Shown piece after piece: positions 13,612 through 21,910 of a stretch of DNA of 32,147 bases (position 1 is its first letter; each line of letters starts with the position of its first letter). Source of the DNA: DASSWB01 sp035705495 (lineage in GTDB: Bacteria; Bacteroidota; Bacteroidia; Flavobacteriales; Flavobacteriaceae); assembly GCA_035705495.1 (NCBI GenBank), contig DASSWB010000049.1, forward strand, positions 1-32,147, given 5' to 3'. The notes beneath the pieces were generated by a model. The model did not search any database. It was given only the letters and a program-made list of their open reading frames with translations, and was not told where the DNA came from. The translations under genes were made by a program, and so were the position numbers.

Positions 13612-14679
13612 ATGAAAAAAACTAAATATCTCTCACTGTTTGTGTTAGGTTTCATTTTTTATTCCTGCGGAAACAATTCCGAAGAAAAAAACGCAGGATT
13701 TTCCCTTAATATCCATCAAAAAGATCACACATTTCAGTTTCAGGATACGCTGAAAGTCTCTATTGCGAACAAAAACAATCGTGAAATCGATTCCATTGTT
13801 TACTTTTTGAAAGATGAAAAATTGGGCAAATCTGCATCGGCTGAAATATTTAAAAGTATTTTAGATTTTAAAAAACTGGGAAACCAAACGCTTTCCGCAG
13901 AAATACATTCCGAAGGTGATATTATTAAATTGCAACAAGAAATTAAACTCCTGAGCAACAAAAAACCAATAACCTACACATACGAAATCGTTGCCGCTTA
14001 TCCGCACGACACCAGATCTTACACACAAGGATTGGAATTTCACAATGATACTTTGTATGAAAGTACCGGTCAATACGGGAGGTCATCGCTCAGAAAAGTC
14101 GATTTTAAAACCGGCGAAGTTTTAATGATACATGAATTGTCAAATAATTATTTTGCGGAAGGACTGACGATCCTTAACGATAAGATTTACCAATTAACAT
14201 GGCGGGAAGGTCAGGGTTTCATTTATGATGTCAACACTTTTGAAAATATTGGAAGCTTTAGCTATCACGACAGTAAAGAAGGTTGGGGTTTGTGCAACAG
14301 TGGAGAAAAAATCTATAAAAGTGACGGTACCGAAAAAATATGGATTTTAAATCCTGAAACCTTGGCTGAAGAAGATTTTATTCAGGTAGTAACGCATGCT
14401 TCCGTAGTGACAAAAATGAACGAACTCGAATGGGTGGAGGGAAAAATTTATGCGAATACGTATCAGAAAGACGGTGTTGCCATCATCAATCCCGAAACAG
14501 GCGCCATTGAAGGTCTGATTGATTTCCGCGGACTCAGAAAAAAATTGGGAAATGAAGATGCTTTAGATCCGTTAAACGACGTTTTAAACGGAATTGCCTA
14601 CAATCCGAATACAAAAAAATTGTACGTTACCGGAAAAGATTGGGACACCTTGTTTGAAGTGAAGGTAAAAGAGAAATAG
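13612..14679 (+). CDS. Glutaminyl-peptide cyclotransferase-like lipoprotein
   Basis: 355 residues. A lipoprotein signal (LSLFVLGFIFYSC, Cys20) is followed by a beta domain of about 95 residues and then, from about 120, the plant/bacterial-type glutaminyl cyclase fold (five-bladed propeller): AAYPHDTRSYTQGLEFHNDT, LYESTGQYGRSSLR, FAEGLTILNDKIYQLTWREG, GWGLCNSGEKIYKSDGT, ELEWVEGKIYANTYQ. The family converts N-terminal glutamine into pyroglutamate on secreted peptides. The extra N-terminal domain (17-110) looks like a Bacteroidota addition. The next gene starts one base after its stop, so they are co-transcribed. Confidence 0.9.
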   Translation: MKKTKYLSLFVLGFIFYSCGNNSEEKNAGFSLNIHQKDHTFQFQDTLKVSIANKNNREIDSIVYFLKDEKLGKSASAEIFKSILDFKKLGNQTLSAEIHSEGDIIKLQQEIKLLSNKKPITYTYEIVAAYPHDTRSYTQGLEFHNDTLYESTGQYGRSSLRKVDFKTGEVLMIHELSNNYFAEGLTILNDKIYQLTWREGQGFIYDVNTFENIGSFSYHDSKEGWGLCNSGEKIYKSDGTEKIWILNPETLAEEDFIQVVTHASVVTKMNELEWVEGKIYANTYQKDGVAIINPETGAIEGLIDFRGLRKKLGNEDALDPLNDVLNGIAYNPNTKKLYVTGKDWDTLFEVKVKEK

Positions 14680-14680
14680 G

Positions 14681-15085
14681 ATGGAATATGAAGTTTTTGA
14701 ACGGGAAATTACGGTCTCTGAAAAAGATTTAGATGATTTGAATCATGTCAACAACGTACAATACGTGCAATGGATTCAAGATATTGCCAAACAGCACTGG
14801 GAAATTAAGGGCAGCAAAGAATTGAAAGAAAAATATATTTGGGTGGTGATTCACCATGATATTTCTTACAAGCAACAGGCTTTTCTCAATGACAAAATAA
14901 AACTGCAAACCTATGTAGGGGAAACAACTTTTGTGACCTCCAAACGTTTTGTAAATATCCTGAACAGTCAAACAGGGGAAATTTTGGTTGAAGCGGTTTC
15001 AAAATGGTGCCTGTTGGACGCGGACACAAAAAAGCCGATAAAAATCACCAAAGAATTAAAAGAAGTTTTTGCGAAACAATCATAA
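14681..15085 (+). CDS. Hotdog-fold acyl-CoA thioesterase (4HBT family)
   Basis: 134 residues with the single hotdog domain typical of YbgC-like thioesterases: DLDDLNHVNNVQYVQWIQD carries the conserved Asn-His and the short active-site helix, and the central strand-rich part runs YKQQAFLNDKIKLQTYV. It should hydrolyse acyl-CoA or acyl-ACP in the cytoplasm. It begins 1 base after the glutaminyl-cyclase-like gene and ends 19 bp before the next lipoprotein gene, an operon-like packing with no obvious shared pathway. Confidence 0.9.
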   Translation: MEYEVFEREITVSEKDLDDLNHVNNVQYVQWIQDIAKQHWEIKGSKELKEKYIWVVIHHDISYKQQAFLNDKIKLQTYVGETTFVTSKRFVNILNSQTGEILVEAVSKWCLLDADTKKPIKITKELKEVFAKQS

Positions 15086-15104
15086 ATAACCAATTTTTTA
15101 AATT

Positions 15105-16664
15105 TTGAAAAAGAGCCTAAATTATATTTTTCCTCCGTTGATGCTTTTCTGCATTATTTTGCTGAGTTCCTGTCGTAAGGATTTTGAAACCGTACCGAGT
15201 TCGGGAAATTTGGAATTTTCAAAAGACACAGTTTACCTTGATACGGTCTTTTCCAATATTGGCTCCAGTACCTATAATTTAAAAGTGTACAACAAAAGCA
15301 ATGAAGATATCCTGATTCCAATCATTAAATTATCTCAGGGAGAGGCTTCAAAATACAGATTGAATGTTGATGGGATTCCAGGAAAAACTTTTGAAAACAT
15401 AGAAATACTTGCGAAGGACAGTATTTTTATTTTTATTGAAACCACCGTTGATATCGCCGATTTTGCCGCTTCCCAAAATCAGTTTCTTTATACGGATGCA
15501 ATCGAATTTGACACGGATGTCCGGCTGCAAAAGGTGGAACTTGTCACGCTTATAAAAGATGCCGTCTTTCTTTATCCTGAATTGTACCCTGACGGAACAA
15601 CAGAAACCTTGCCCATTGGTATCGGTGAAAATGGCGAAACCGCAAGCATTGAAGGATTTTATCTTGAAGATGAGGAATTGACGTTCACAAATGAAAAACC
15701 GTATGTGATTTATGGTTACGCGGGAATCCCGTCGAACAAAACTTTGGAAATACAAGCCGGTGCACGAATTCATTTTCATGCCAATAGCGGAATTATTGCG
15801 GCCAATAATGCTTCATTACATGTAAACGGTGCTCTAAGTTCAGATCCAATTCTTTTGGAAAATGAAGTCATTTTTGAAGCAGATAGATTGGAACCCGCTT
15901 TTAGGGATGTTCCAGGACAATGGGGGACAATTTGGCTTACTGAAGGAAGTACAAATCATATTTTTAATTATGCAACTATAAAAAATGCTTCCGTCGGTAT
16001 TTTAATGGATTCGAGCGACGGTGGAACAGCACCGACTCTAACTTTGAAAAACACGCAGATTTACAATTCTTCAAACGTAGGCTTGCTCGCGCGGACCGGA
16101 AATATAGTTGGTGAAAATCTTGTCATCAACAACAGTGGTCAATCTTCATTACATCTCTCTTTAGGCGGAACCTATCATTTCAAGCATTCCACATTCGCTA
16201 ATTATTGGCAGTATAGCTATCGGCAATTTCCAGCTGTTTATATTGAAAACGCTTTGGAAACTCCCGAAGAGATTTTTGTCGCCGATTTGTCTGCACAATT
16301 TTCCAATTGTATTATCTACGGCAACAACAATCTTGAATTGGTTTTTAACATCAACGAAAACGCGGCATTCGATTATAATTTTCAGAACTGTTTGATAAAA
16401 TTCATTGATTTAAATGGGACTTCGGAAACGCTTCCGGAATATGATTTTTCGAATGAAGCTTTATTTCAAAATATCATTTTAAATGAATCTCCTGATTTTT
16501 ATGATCCGCAAAACAATTTATTGATGATTGGTGAAAATGCGGCCGCGAATGGAACGGCAGACATGGCTACGGCAAATGAGGTTCCTTTTGATATATTGGG
16601 CACTCCTAGAAATACCAATCCGGACATGGGTGCATATGAAAGCATTTTACTTCCTGAAGATTAG
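15105..16664 (+). CDS. Large surface lipoprotein with right-handed beta-helix
   Basis: 519 residues. The start is a TTG at 15105, chosen because it gives MKKSLNYIFPPLMLFCIILLSSC, a good lipoprotein signal with Cys23; no ATG fits. Residues about 33-160 look like a beta-sandwich (LEFSKDTVYLDTVFSNIGSS, LKVYNKSNEDILIP) similar to surface anchoring or DUF1573-like domains; residues about 195-470 show repeated short strands (IIAANNASLHVNGALSSDPI, HIFNYATIKNASVGILMDSS, TLKNTQIYNSSNVGLLA) as in parallel beta-helix proteins. It ends with NTNPDMGAYES, a common end of such helices in Bacteroidota. Probably at the cell surface; ligand or substrate unknown. No catalytic residues can be assigned. Confidence 0.85.
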   Translation: MKKSLNYIFPPLMLFCIILLSSCRKDFETVPSSGNLEFSKDTVYLDTVFSNIGSSTYNLKVYNKSNEDILIPIIKLSQGEASKYRLNVDGIPGKTFENIEILAKDSIFIFIETTVDIADFAASQNQFLYTDAIEFDTDVRLQKVELVTLIKDAVFLYPELYPDGTTETLPIGIGENGETASIEGFYLEDEELTFTNEKPYVIYGYAGIPSNKTLEIQAGARIHFHANSGIIAANNASLHVNGALSSDPILLENEVIFEADRLEPAFRDVPGQWGTIWLTEGSTNHIFNYATIKNASVGILMDSSDGGTAPTLTLKNTQIYNSSNVGLLARTGNIVGENLVINNSGQSSLHLSLGGTYHFKHSTFANYWQYSYRQFPAVYIENALETPEEIFVADLSAQFSNCIIYGNNNLELVFNINENAAFDYNFQNCLIKFIDLNGTSETLPEYDFSNEALFQNIILNESPDFYDPQNNLLMIGENAAANGTADMATANEVPFDILGTPRNTNPDMGAYESILLPED

Positions 16665-16736
16665 ATGTTTTCGCTAATTTTATGAAGACTTTAAACAGAG
16701 ATTGGAAGAACATTTTTTAAATTGAGGAAAAAAGCT

Positions 16737-17132
16737 ATGGGTATTTTTGATAAAGTATTTAAAAGTCAGGACGAAATTTCCAAGGAAGAAATATTTGAAG
16801 TGCCTTGGCATCAAATCAATGAAATTTCAGATCTTGAAAAAATAGAAAAAGAATCGGAAAAGCATCCTGTTGTGATTTTCAAGCATTCCACGAGGTGCGG
16901 AATCAGTAGAATGGTTTTAAAGCAGTTTGAATCGGATTATAAAGATCATCACAAGGATGATTTAAAATTATATTTCCTGGATTTATTGAACCATCGGGAT
17001 ATTTCAAATGAAATCGCCAAAAAATTCGATGTCGTGCATGAAAGTCCGCAGTTAATCATTTTAAAAAACGGAAAAGTTGTACACCACGCTTCACATCATT
17101 CCATTGACGTTTCAAAGGTGACCGAATATTAA
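16737..17132 (+). CDS. ytxJ: Bacillithiol-system protein YtxJ (monothiol bacilliredoxin-like)
   Basis: 131 residues from ATG 16737, which has an upstream AGGAAAA stretch; a TTG 15 bases earlier is possible but would add RKKA. The thioredoxin-like fold carries HPVVIFKHSTRCGISRMVL with a single active cysteine, Cys54, in the place of the CxxC of thioredoxins, then LKLYFLDLLNHRDISNEIAK and the cis-Pro segment HESPQLIIL. This is the YtxJ/DUF2847 family, linked to bacillithiol as low-molecular-weight thiol. It would reduce bacillithiolated proteins in the cytoplasm. Last gene before a terminator, 72 bp behind the beta-helix lipoprotein. Confidence 0.92.
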   Translation: MGIFDKVFKSQDEISKEEIFEVPWHQINEISDLEKIEKESEKHPVVIFKHSTRCGISRMVLKQFESDYKDHHKDDLKLYFLDLLNHRDISNEIAKKFDVVHESPQLIILKNGKVVHHASHHSIDVSKVTEY

Positions 17133-17153
17133 AATACAAAAAATTATTTGTTG

Positions 17154-17187
17154 AAATCCTCTTGTTTACGGGAGGATTTTTTGTTTT
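17154..17187 (+). terminator. Rho-independent terminator after ytxJ
   Basis: AAATCCTC (17154-17161) pairs with GAGGATTT (17172-17179), followed by a T-rich run. Confidence 0.8.
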
Positions 17188-17305
17188 GGGAAAGATTTAC
17201 TAATCGCTGTTAAATAATTGCTAATCAGAAAATTAAAATCCATTTTTCACTTCTAAAATTTTATCTTCGAGAGAGAAAATAAAGTATAACTTAAAAAAAA
17301 GAATC

Positions 17306-17794
17306 ATGGAAAATCAAAGAAACGGAGGATGGGATCAGGAAAGAAATGATCGCGAAAACAGAGAAAGAGAGCGAAGCGAAGAGCAAAATCAAGCGAGGGC
17401 ACATAAACAACAATGGGATCAACGTGAAGAGGAAGAAGGACAACAAAGAAACCCACAATCTTCACGACAATCGTGGGAGCAAGATGATCAAAGACGAAAC
17501 CAGGAACAAAGAGGGCAAGATTCTATGTACAAACAACAAAACAGCCCTACTGGAAGTCAGCAAACACAGTCTGACAGAAGATCATCTGGTATTCAGGGAG
17601 AACGACAAGGTGGAGATTTCAGAAATGAACAAAGAAATCCTCAAGGTCAGCATCAAGGTTCAGGGCAGAGAGAGAATCAAGAAAATATTCCTAGATCACA
17701 AAGTGGCGCTTGGGAACAAGAAAGTCAGCAAATGCGTGAACAACGAGAAGAAAGGGAACGCAGAGAGCGAGAACAAAGAAATAGGAATTTATAG
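17306..17794 (+). CDS. Extremely hydrophilic, intrinsically disordered Gln/Glu/Arg-rich protein
   Basis: 162 residues made almost wholly of Gln, Glu, Arg, Asn, Ser, Gly and Asp; no Cys, almost no aliphatic residues and only two Lys. No fold, signal peptide or membrane segment is visible. The C-terminus is a charged run (REERERREREQ) that could be a single alpha-helix. This frame is preferred to an overlapping Lys/Asn-rich frame (17346-17843) because it begins soon after an A-rich leader and ends 14 bp before the terminator stem, whereas the other reads through the terminator. The make-up is that of hydrophilin or stress-type disordered proteins; that role is inferred. Not recognised as a named family. 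Confidence 0.75.
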   Translation: MENQRNGGWDQERNDRENRERERSEEQNQARAHKQQWDQREEEEGQQRNPQSSRQSWEQDDQRRNQEQRGQDSMYKQQNSPTGSQQTQSDRRSSGIQGERQGGDFRNEQRNPQGQHQGSGQRENQENIPRSQSGAWEQESQQMREQREERERREREQRNRNL

Positions 17795-17807
17795 AAACGC
17801 CCAAATC

Positions 17808-17838
17808 AAAAAAAGCCTCAATTTGAGGCTTTTTTATT
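17808..17838. terminator. Bidirectional terminator between convergent genes
   Basis: AGCCTCA (17814-17820) pairs with TGAGGCT (17824-17830), extended by A-run/T-run pairing on both sides. It serves the disordered protein gene and the leftward fumarylacetoacetase gene. Confidence 0.88.
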
Positions 17839-17853
17839 TTTAAAAACTTGTGG

Positions 17854-19143
17854 TTATTTTTTCTTGGGTTCAAAAATGGGAAGCAATTTCGTTCTCACTT
17901 CGCCAAAACCAATCCGATGCTCACCTTTTTCACAATATCCGCGCATGATTACTGTATCGTTATCTTCAATAAATTTGCGCTCACTACCATCATTTAATTT
18001 TACCGGCTTCTCCCCTTTCCAAGATAATTCAAGCATAGATCCGTAAGAATCCGGCGTTGGTCCAGAAATTGTTCCCGATCCCATCATATCACCAGAAAAT
18101 ACAGGACAACCATTTACGGTATGATGCGCCAACTGCTGACTCATATTCCAATACATATATTTGAAATTGGATTTACTTATAACCGTTTCTTCCGCATTTT
18201 CCGGTTGCAAAGCAACTTCCAATTTGATGTCAAAGCTTTTCTTTCCTTTTACTTTTAGATATGGCAACAATTCTTTTTCAGGTTTCGGACTTTCAGTTCT
18301 GAAAGGTTCTAAAGCATCTAAAGTAATAATCCAAGGAGAAATTGACGAAGCAAAATTCTTTGCCAAAAATGGTCCAAGTGGAACGTATTCCCAAGTTTGA
18401 ATATCCCGCGCACTCCAGTCATTGAATAAAACGAGTCCGAATATATAATCCTCCGCTTCTTCAATCGGAATTGGTTCGCCCAAATGATTGGCATCGGTGG
18501 TGATAAAAGCCATTTCCAATTCAAAATCAATTCGTTTTGAAGGTCCAAAAACAGGTTCTTTTGCACCAGGAGGCAAGGTTTGTCCCTGTGGCCTGTGAAC
18601 AGGAATTCCGCTCGGGATTATAGACGAACTTCTTCCGTGGTAACCCACGGGAATATGAAGCCAGTTTGGCAACAAAGCATTATCAGGATCACGGAACATA
18701 GTTCCTACATTGGTCGCATGTTCGCGGCTCGAATAGAAATCGGTATAATCACCCACTTGTACTGGCAATTGCATTTCAATTTCATCTAAAGTGAAAAGCA
18801 CTACCTTTTTATGATCTTCATTATTTTTTAAGCTATCGTTTTCTACATCAAAAATCTCCGCAATCCGATTTCTCACCAATCTCCATGTTTTCTTTCCGTC
18901 GGAAATAAAATCGTTTAAAGTATCCTGTAAAAATATATCGTCTGTAAGTGGAATACCTTCAAAATAGCCCAATTGGTGAAGCGCTCCAAGGTCGATCGCA
19001 TGGTCTCCGATTCGGGTTCCGATGGTTATGATGTCATCTCGGGTAAGAAAAACCCCAAATGGTATATTTTGGATAGGAAAATCCGTTTTTTCGGGAAGCT
19101 CCAACCAAGTTTTTCGATTCGGATTATTAGCAGTAATTGGCAT
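17854..19143 (-). CDS. fahA: Fumarylacetoacetase
   Basis: 429 residues from ATG 19143 (MPITANNPNRKTWLELPE); the ATG at 19167 would leave almost no leader behind the -7 element at 19178 and adds MNQKKIID. The N-terminal SH3-like region holds FPIQNIPFGVFLTRDD; the catalytic FAH domain has DFYSSREHATNVGTMFR, PVGYHGRSSSI, DFELEMAF with the metal-binding acidic residues, and NDWSARDIQTWEYVPLGPFL. It splits fumarylacetoacetate into fumarate and acetoacetate, the last step of tyrosine breakdown, in the cytoplasm. Length fits the full-size enzyme. It diverges from glyA. Confidence 0.96.
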   Translation of the reverse strand: MPITANNPNRKTWLELPEKTDFPIQNIPFGVFLTRDDIITIGTRIGDHAIDLGALHQLGYFEGIPLTDDIFLQDTLNDFISDGKKTWRLVRNRIAEIFDVENDSLKNNEDHKKVVLFTLDEIEMQLPVQVGDYTDFYSSREHATNVGTMFRDPDNALLPNWLHIPVGYHGRSSSIIPSGIPVHRPQGQTLPPGAKEPVFGPSKRIDFELEMAFITTDANHLGEPIPIEEAEDYIFGLVLFNDWSARDIQTWEYVPLGPFLAKNFASSISPWIITLDALEPFRTESPKPEKELLPYLKVKGKKSFDIKLEVALQPENAEETVISKSNFKYMYWNMSQQLAHHTVNGCPVFSGDMMGSGTISGPTPDSYGSMLELSWKGEKPVKLNDGSERKFIEDNDTVIMRGYCEKGEHRIGFGEVRTKLLPIFEPKKK

Positions 19144-19177
19144 GTCAATTATTTTTTTTTGATTCATTAATTGCCTT

Positions 19178-19224
19178 CAAATATATAATTTTACAATTAT
19201 TAACGAATGGATTTCTTACTTTTG
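19178..19224. promoter_or_regulatory. Divergent promoters of fahA and glyA
   Basis: Minus strand: TATATTTG (19178-19185) 34 bp before the fahA ATG at 19143. Plus strand: TACTTTTG (19217-19224) 27 bp before the glyA ATG at 19252. Both fit TAnnTTTG; no clear TTG stands at the right -33 distance for either. Confidence 0.55.
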
Positions 19225-19251
19225 ATTCATTATTTAACGTAAAATAAACAA

Positions 19252-20526
19252 ATGCAACGCGATACAGAAATTTTTGATTTAATTGAGGCCGAAAAAGAGC
19301 GTCAAACCGTAGGATTGGAACTAATTGCAAGCGAAAATTTTGTCAGTAAACAGGTTTTGGAAGCCGCAGGTTCGGTTTTGACGAATAAATATGCCGAAGG
19401 ATATCCCGGAAAAAGATATTATGGAGGATGCGAAGTCGTAGATGAAGTTGAGAATCTTGCAATAGAAAGAGCCAAAGAATTATTTGGTGCAGAATATGCC
19501 AATGTTCAACCACATTCCGGTTCACAGGCAAATACAGCCGTTTTCCACGCATGTTTGAAACCTGGAGATAAATATTTGGGTTTTGATCTTTCCCACGGTG
19601 GGCATTTAACCCATGGTTCACCAGTGAATTTTTCAGGTAGATTGTATAATCCTGTTTTTTATGGAGTAGAAAAAGAAACTGGAAGAATAGATTATGACGA
19701 GGTAGAGCGCATTGCGAAGAAGGAAAAACCAAAAATGATTATTGCCGGTGCTTCTGCCTATTCAAGGGAGATAGATTATAAGCGTTTCCGTGAAATAGCC
19801 GATAGCATTGGTGCGATTCTATTTGCAGATATTGCACATCCTGCGGGATTGATTGCAAAAGGATTATTGAGTGATCCGGTTCCGCATTGTCATGTAATTT
19901 CTTCAACAACGCATAAAACCTTACGCGGACCAAGAGGCGGAATGATCATCATGGGTAAAGATTTTGAAAATCCCTTTGGTGAGAAATTGAAAAATGGCAA
20001 TCTTAAAAAAATGTCGTCTTTGCTAGATAGTGGTGTTTTTCCAGGAAATCAAGGAGGACCATTAGAGCACATTATAGCGGCGAAAGCAGTTGCTTATGGC
20101 GAAGCACTTACCGATGAATTTCTACATTATATGGTTCAGGTGAAGAAAAATGCCGCCGTGATGGCTTCCGCATTCATGAAAAGAGGCTACGAAGTTATTT
20201 CCGGTGGAACCGATAATCACATGATGTTGATTGATTTGCGAAATAAGAACCTAAGCGGGAAACAAGCTGAGGAAGCATTGGGCAAAGCTGAAATTACTGT
20301 TAATAAGAACATGGTTCCTTTTGATGATAAATCGCCTTTTGTTACTTCGGGAATAAGAATTGGAACTCCTGCCGTCACCACAAGAGGTTTGAATGAAACT
20401 GATATGGAAACCATTGTTGATTTTATCGACCGCGCTGTCAATCATTTTGAAGATGAAAACGCTTTGAAAGAAATTGGTGAGGAGGTAAATGATTTGATGG
20501 AGCATAAACCACTTTTTCCGAATTAG
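19252..20526 (+). CDS. glyA: Serine hydroxymethyltransferase
   Basis: 424 residues, a normal length for the bacterial enzyme. Conserved blocks: GLELIASENFVS (21-32), NKYAEGYPGKRYYGGCE (45-61), the PLP contacts HSGSQAN (88-94) and DIAHPAGLI (193-201), and the PLP lysine Lys222 in STTHKTLRGPRGG. It interconverts serine and glycine with tetrahydrofolate as one-carbon acceptor. Monocistronic by layout: a promoter-like element lies just upstream and repeats follow. Confidence 0.98.
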   Translation: MQRDTEIFDLIEAEKERQTVGLELIASENFVSKQVLEAAGSVLTNKYAEGYPGKRYYGGCEVVDEVENLAIERAKELFGAEYANVQPHSGSQANTAVFHACLKPGDKYLGFDLSHGGHLTHGSPVNFSGRLYNPVFYGVEKETGRIDYDEVERIAKKEKPKMIIAGASAYSREIDYKRFREIADSIGAILFADIAHPAGLIAKGLLSDPVPHCHVISSTTHKTLRGPRGGMIIMGKDFENPFGEKLKNGNLKKMSSLLDSGVFPGNQGGPLEHIIAAKAVAYGEALTDEFLHYMVQVKKNAAVMASAFMKRGYEVISGGTDNHMMLIDLRNKNLSGKQAEEALGKAEITVNKNMVPFDDKSPFVTSGIRIGTPAVTTRGLNETDMETIVDFIDRAVNHFEDENALKEIGEEVNDLMEHKPLFPN

Positions 20527-20529
20527 AAA

Positions 20530-20823
20530 AAAAGAAATCCTGCTTCAAACAGAAAGATTCCTCACTCTGCTGCGCTGCGTTCATAATGACACGTTCCAAT
20601 AATCGTTGTTCTGAATTTATTTCAGAATCTAACATGACAGGAAACCTTCATTGTCAGTCCGACGGAAAGAGGAATCTTTTTTTAGCGAAATCCCCCTTCA
20701 ATCAGAAAGATTCTTCACTCCGCTGCGCTGCTTTCAGAATGACACGTTCCAATACACCTCATTCTGAATTCATTTCAGAATCCAACATGATGAGAAACCT
20801 CCATTGTCATTCCCACGGAAGGA
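20530..20823. repeat. Tandem duplication with 153-bp period, containing dispersed repeat arms
   Basis: 20530-20670 aligns with 20683-20823 at a constant offset of 153 bp, with about 85% identity by eye. Each unit carries a right arm (GAAAGATTC, CTGCGCTGC, AATGACACGTTCCAATA), a palindromic part (TTCTGAA-N4-TTCAGAA) and a left arm (TGTCA-TCC-ACGGAA). A 99-residue open frame across it is only translated repeat. Confidence 0.85.
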
Positions 20824-20835
20824 AGAATCTTGTTT

Positions 20836-20926
20836 GTCATTCCGACGAAGGAGGAATCTCTGGCTTATTAGCATTTTGCTTCTAATTCATAGATTCTTCA
20901 CTCCCCAAAGCTGCATTTTGAATAAC
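20836..20926. repeat. Dispersed inverted-repeat element, copy 4
   Basis: GTCATTCCGACGAAGGAGGA at the left end, AGATTCTTCACTCC and GAATAAC at the right. The interior is nearly the same as the copy at 8398-8492. It ends about 20 bp before the -7 element of the TRIC gene. Confidence 0.8.
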
Positions 20927-20947
20927 GGATTTTCACGAGAATAAATT

Positions 20948-20955
20948 TATCTTTG
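20948..20955 (+). promoter_or_regulatory. -7 element for the TRIC-family gene
   Basis: TATCTTTG matches TAnnTTTG, 17 bp before the ATG at 20973. No TTG at the right -33 distance. Confidence 0.5.
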
Positions 20956-20972
20956 TTGTTGAATCAATTTCT

Positions 20973-21596
20973 ATGTCTTTTTTTAATTTTTTAGATTTAT
21001 TGGGAGCGGTTGCATTTGCGATTTCCGGTGCATTGAGTGCAATGAACCGAAAACTCGATTTATTTGGGATTTTTATTGTGGCATTTGTTACCGCGATTGG
21101 TGGCGGTACCATTCGGGATGCTTTAATTGGCAATACGCCTGTGATGTGGATGGAAAATACCATTTATATTTACCTGATCGGTCTTGTAACCATCTTAACC
21201 ATCATTTTCAGAAATAAAATATATTACTTACGGAGTTCGCTATTTCTTTTTGATACCATCGGGCTCGGAATCTTCACAATAACGGGGGTCGAAATCGGTT
21301 TACAGAACCAACTCGATCCTGTTATATGTATCGCTTTGGGTGCCACGACGGGTACTTTTGGCGGTGTGATCCGGGATATTTTGTGTAATGAAATCCCTGT
21401 GATTTTCAGAAAGGAAATTTACGCTACTGCTTCCTTGGCTGGCGGAGCTTGTTTTATTGCTTTGTATTTTTTAGGAGTTGAGCAAAACATTATTTACATC
21501 GGCACCACGCTGCTTATCATTATTATTCGACTTGTGGTGGTGAAATACAGCATTAGTCTTCCCTCCTTTTATCTTTCGGAAAGAAAGGGGAAATGA
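20973..21596 (+). CDS. Trimeric intracellular cation (TRIC) channel-family protein (UPF0126/YadS-like)
   Basis: 207 residues, seven membrane segments, built from two similar halves: LDLLGAVAFAISGALSAMNR with AIGGGTIRDAL, and LFDTIGLGIFTITGVEIGL with TTGTFGGVIRDIL. The two Gly-Gly-x-x-Arg-Asp motifs are the kinked-helix signatures of prokaryotic TRIC channels, which form trimers conducting monovalent cations. Starts at ATG 20973 behind a -7 element. No partner genes; followed by a partial dispersed repeat. Confidence 0.93.
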   Translation: MSFFNFLDLLGAVAFAISGALSAMNRKLDLFGIFIVAFVTAIGGGTIRDALIGNTPVMWMENTIYIYLIGLVTILTIIFRNKIYYLRSSLFLFDTIGLGIFTITGVEIGLQNQLDPVICIALGATTGTFGGVIRDILCNEIPVIFRKEIYATASLAGGACFIALYFLGVEQNIIYIGTTLLIIIIRLVVVKYSISLPSFYLSERKGK

Positions 21597-21608
21597 TTAT
21601 TAAGTAAG

Positions 21609-21664
21609 ATCCTGCTTCAAACATTGAGATTCTTTCACTCCGCTACCGCTTCATTCAGAATGGC
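21609..21664. repeat. Partial dispersed repeat, right arm
   Basis: TCCTGCTTCAAAC then GAGATTCTTTCACTCCGCTA and TTCAGAATG match the right arm of the unit at 20535-20590; no left arm is present. Confidence 0.7.
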
Positions 21665-21680
21665 GTTTATTAAACTTTAT

Positions 21681-21872
21681 TTAATCCGCAGAATTTTTTT
21701 TTTCATTTCGGTTGGAGAAAAACATGGCAAGTATAACACAAATCATCGCTGCAATTCCTAAGTAACTAGAATCATTTTCTTTCCAGGAAAGTTCACTGTA
21801 GTCAATTTGTACAAGATGGACTATTATGAGAATTATTGCACAAAATATTATTCCTTTCCTGAATTGTTTCAT
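21681..21872 (-). CDS. Small two-helix membrane protein
   Basis: 63 residues: a basic start (MKQFRKG), a membrane segment at about 8-21, a short outer loop DYSELSWKENDSSYLG and a second segment at about 37-52, then a charged tail. The pattern (IDYSELSW...SYLGI) is common in small flavobacterial membrane proteins of unknown function. It lies 38 bp behind the DUF6624 lipoprotein gene on the same strand and is probably co-transcribed. Confidence 0.7.
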   Translation of the reverse strand: MKQFRKGIIFCAIILIIVHLVQIDYSELSWKENDSSYLGIAAMICVILAMFFSNRNEKKNSAD

Positions 21873-21910
21873 TTTTTTCTTGAATTTACTCTGATTTCTT
21901 TATTATATCA

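Noticed and set aside
17346..17843. 165-codon Lys/Asn-rich frame overlapping the disordered protein
   Set aside because: It arises from the shifted reading of the repetitive Gln/Glu/Arg codons and runs through the terminator hairpin at 17808-17838.
20586..20885. 99-codon open frame between glyA and the TRIC gene
   Set aside because: It is translated repeat sequence: the same peptide pattern occurs twice because of the 153-bp duplication, and the region has the hairpin elements.
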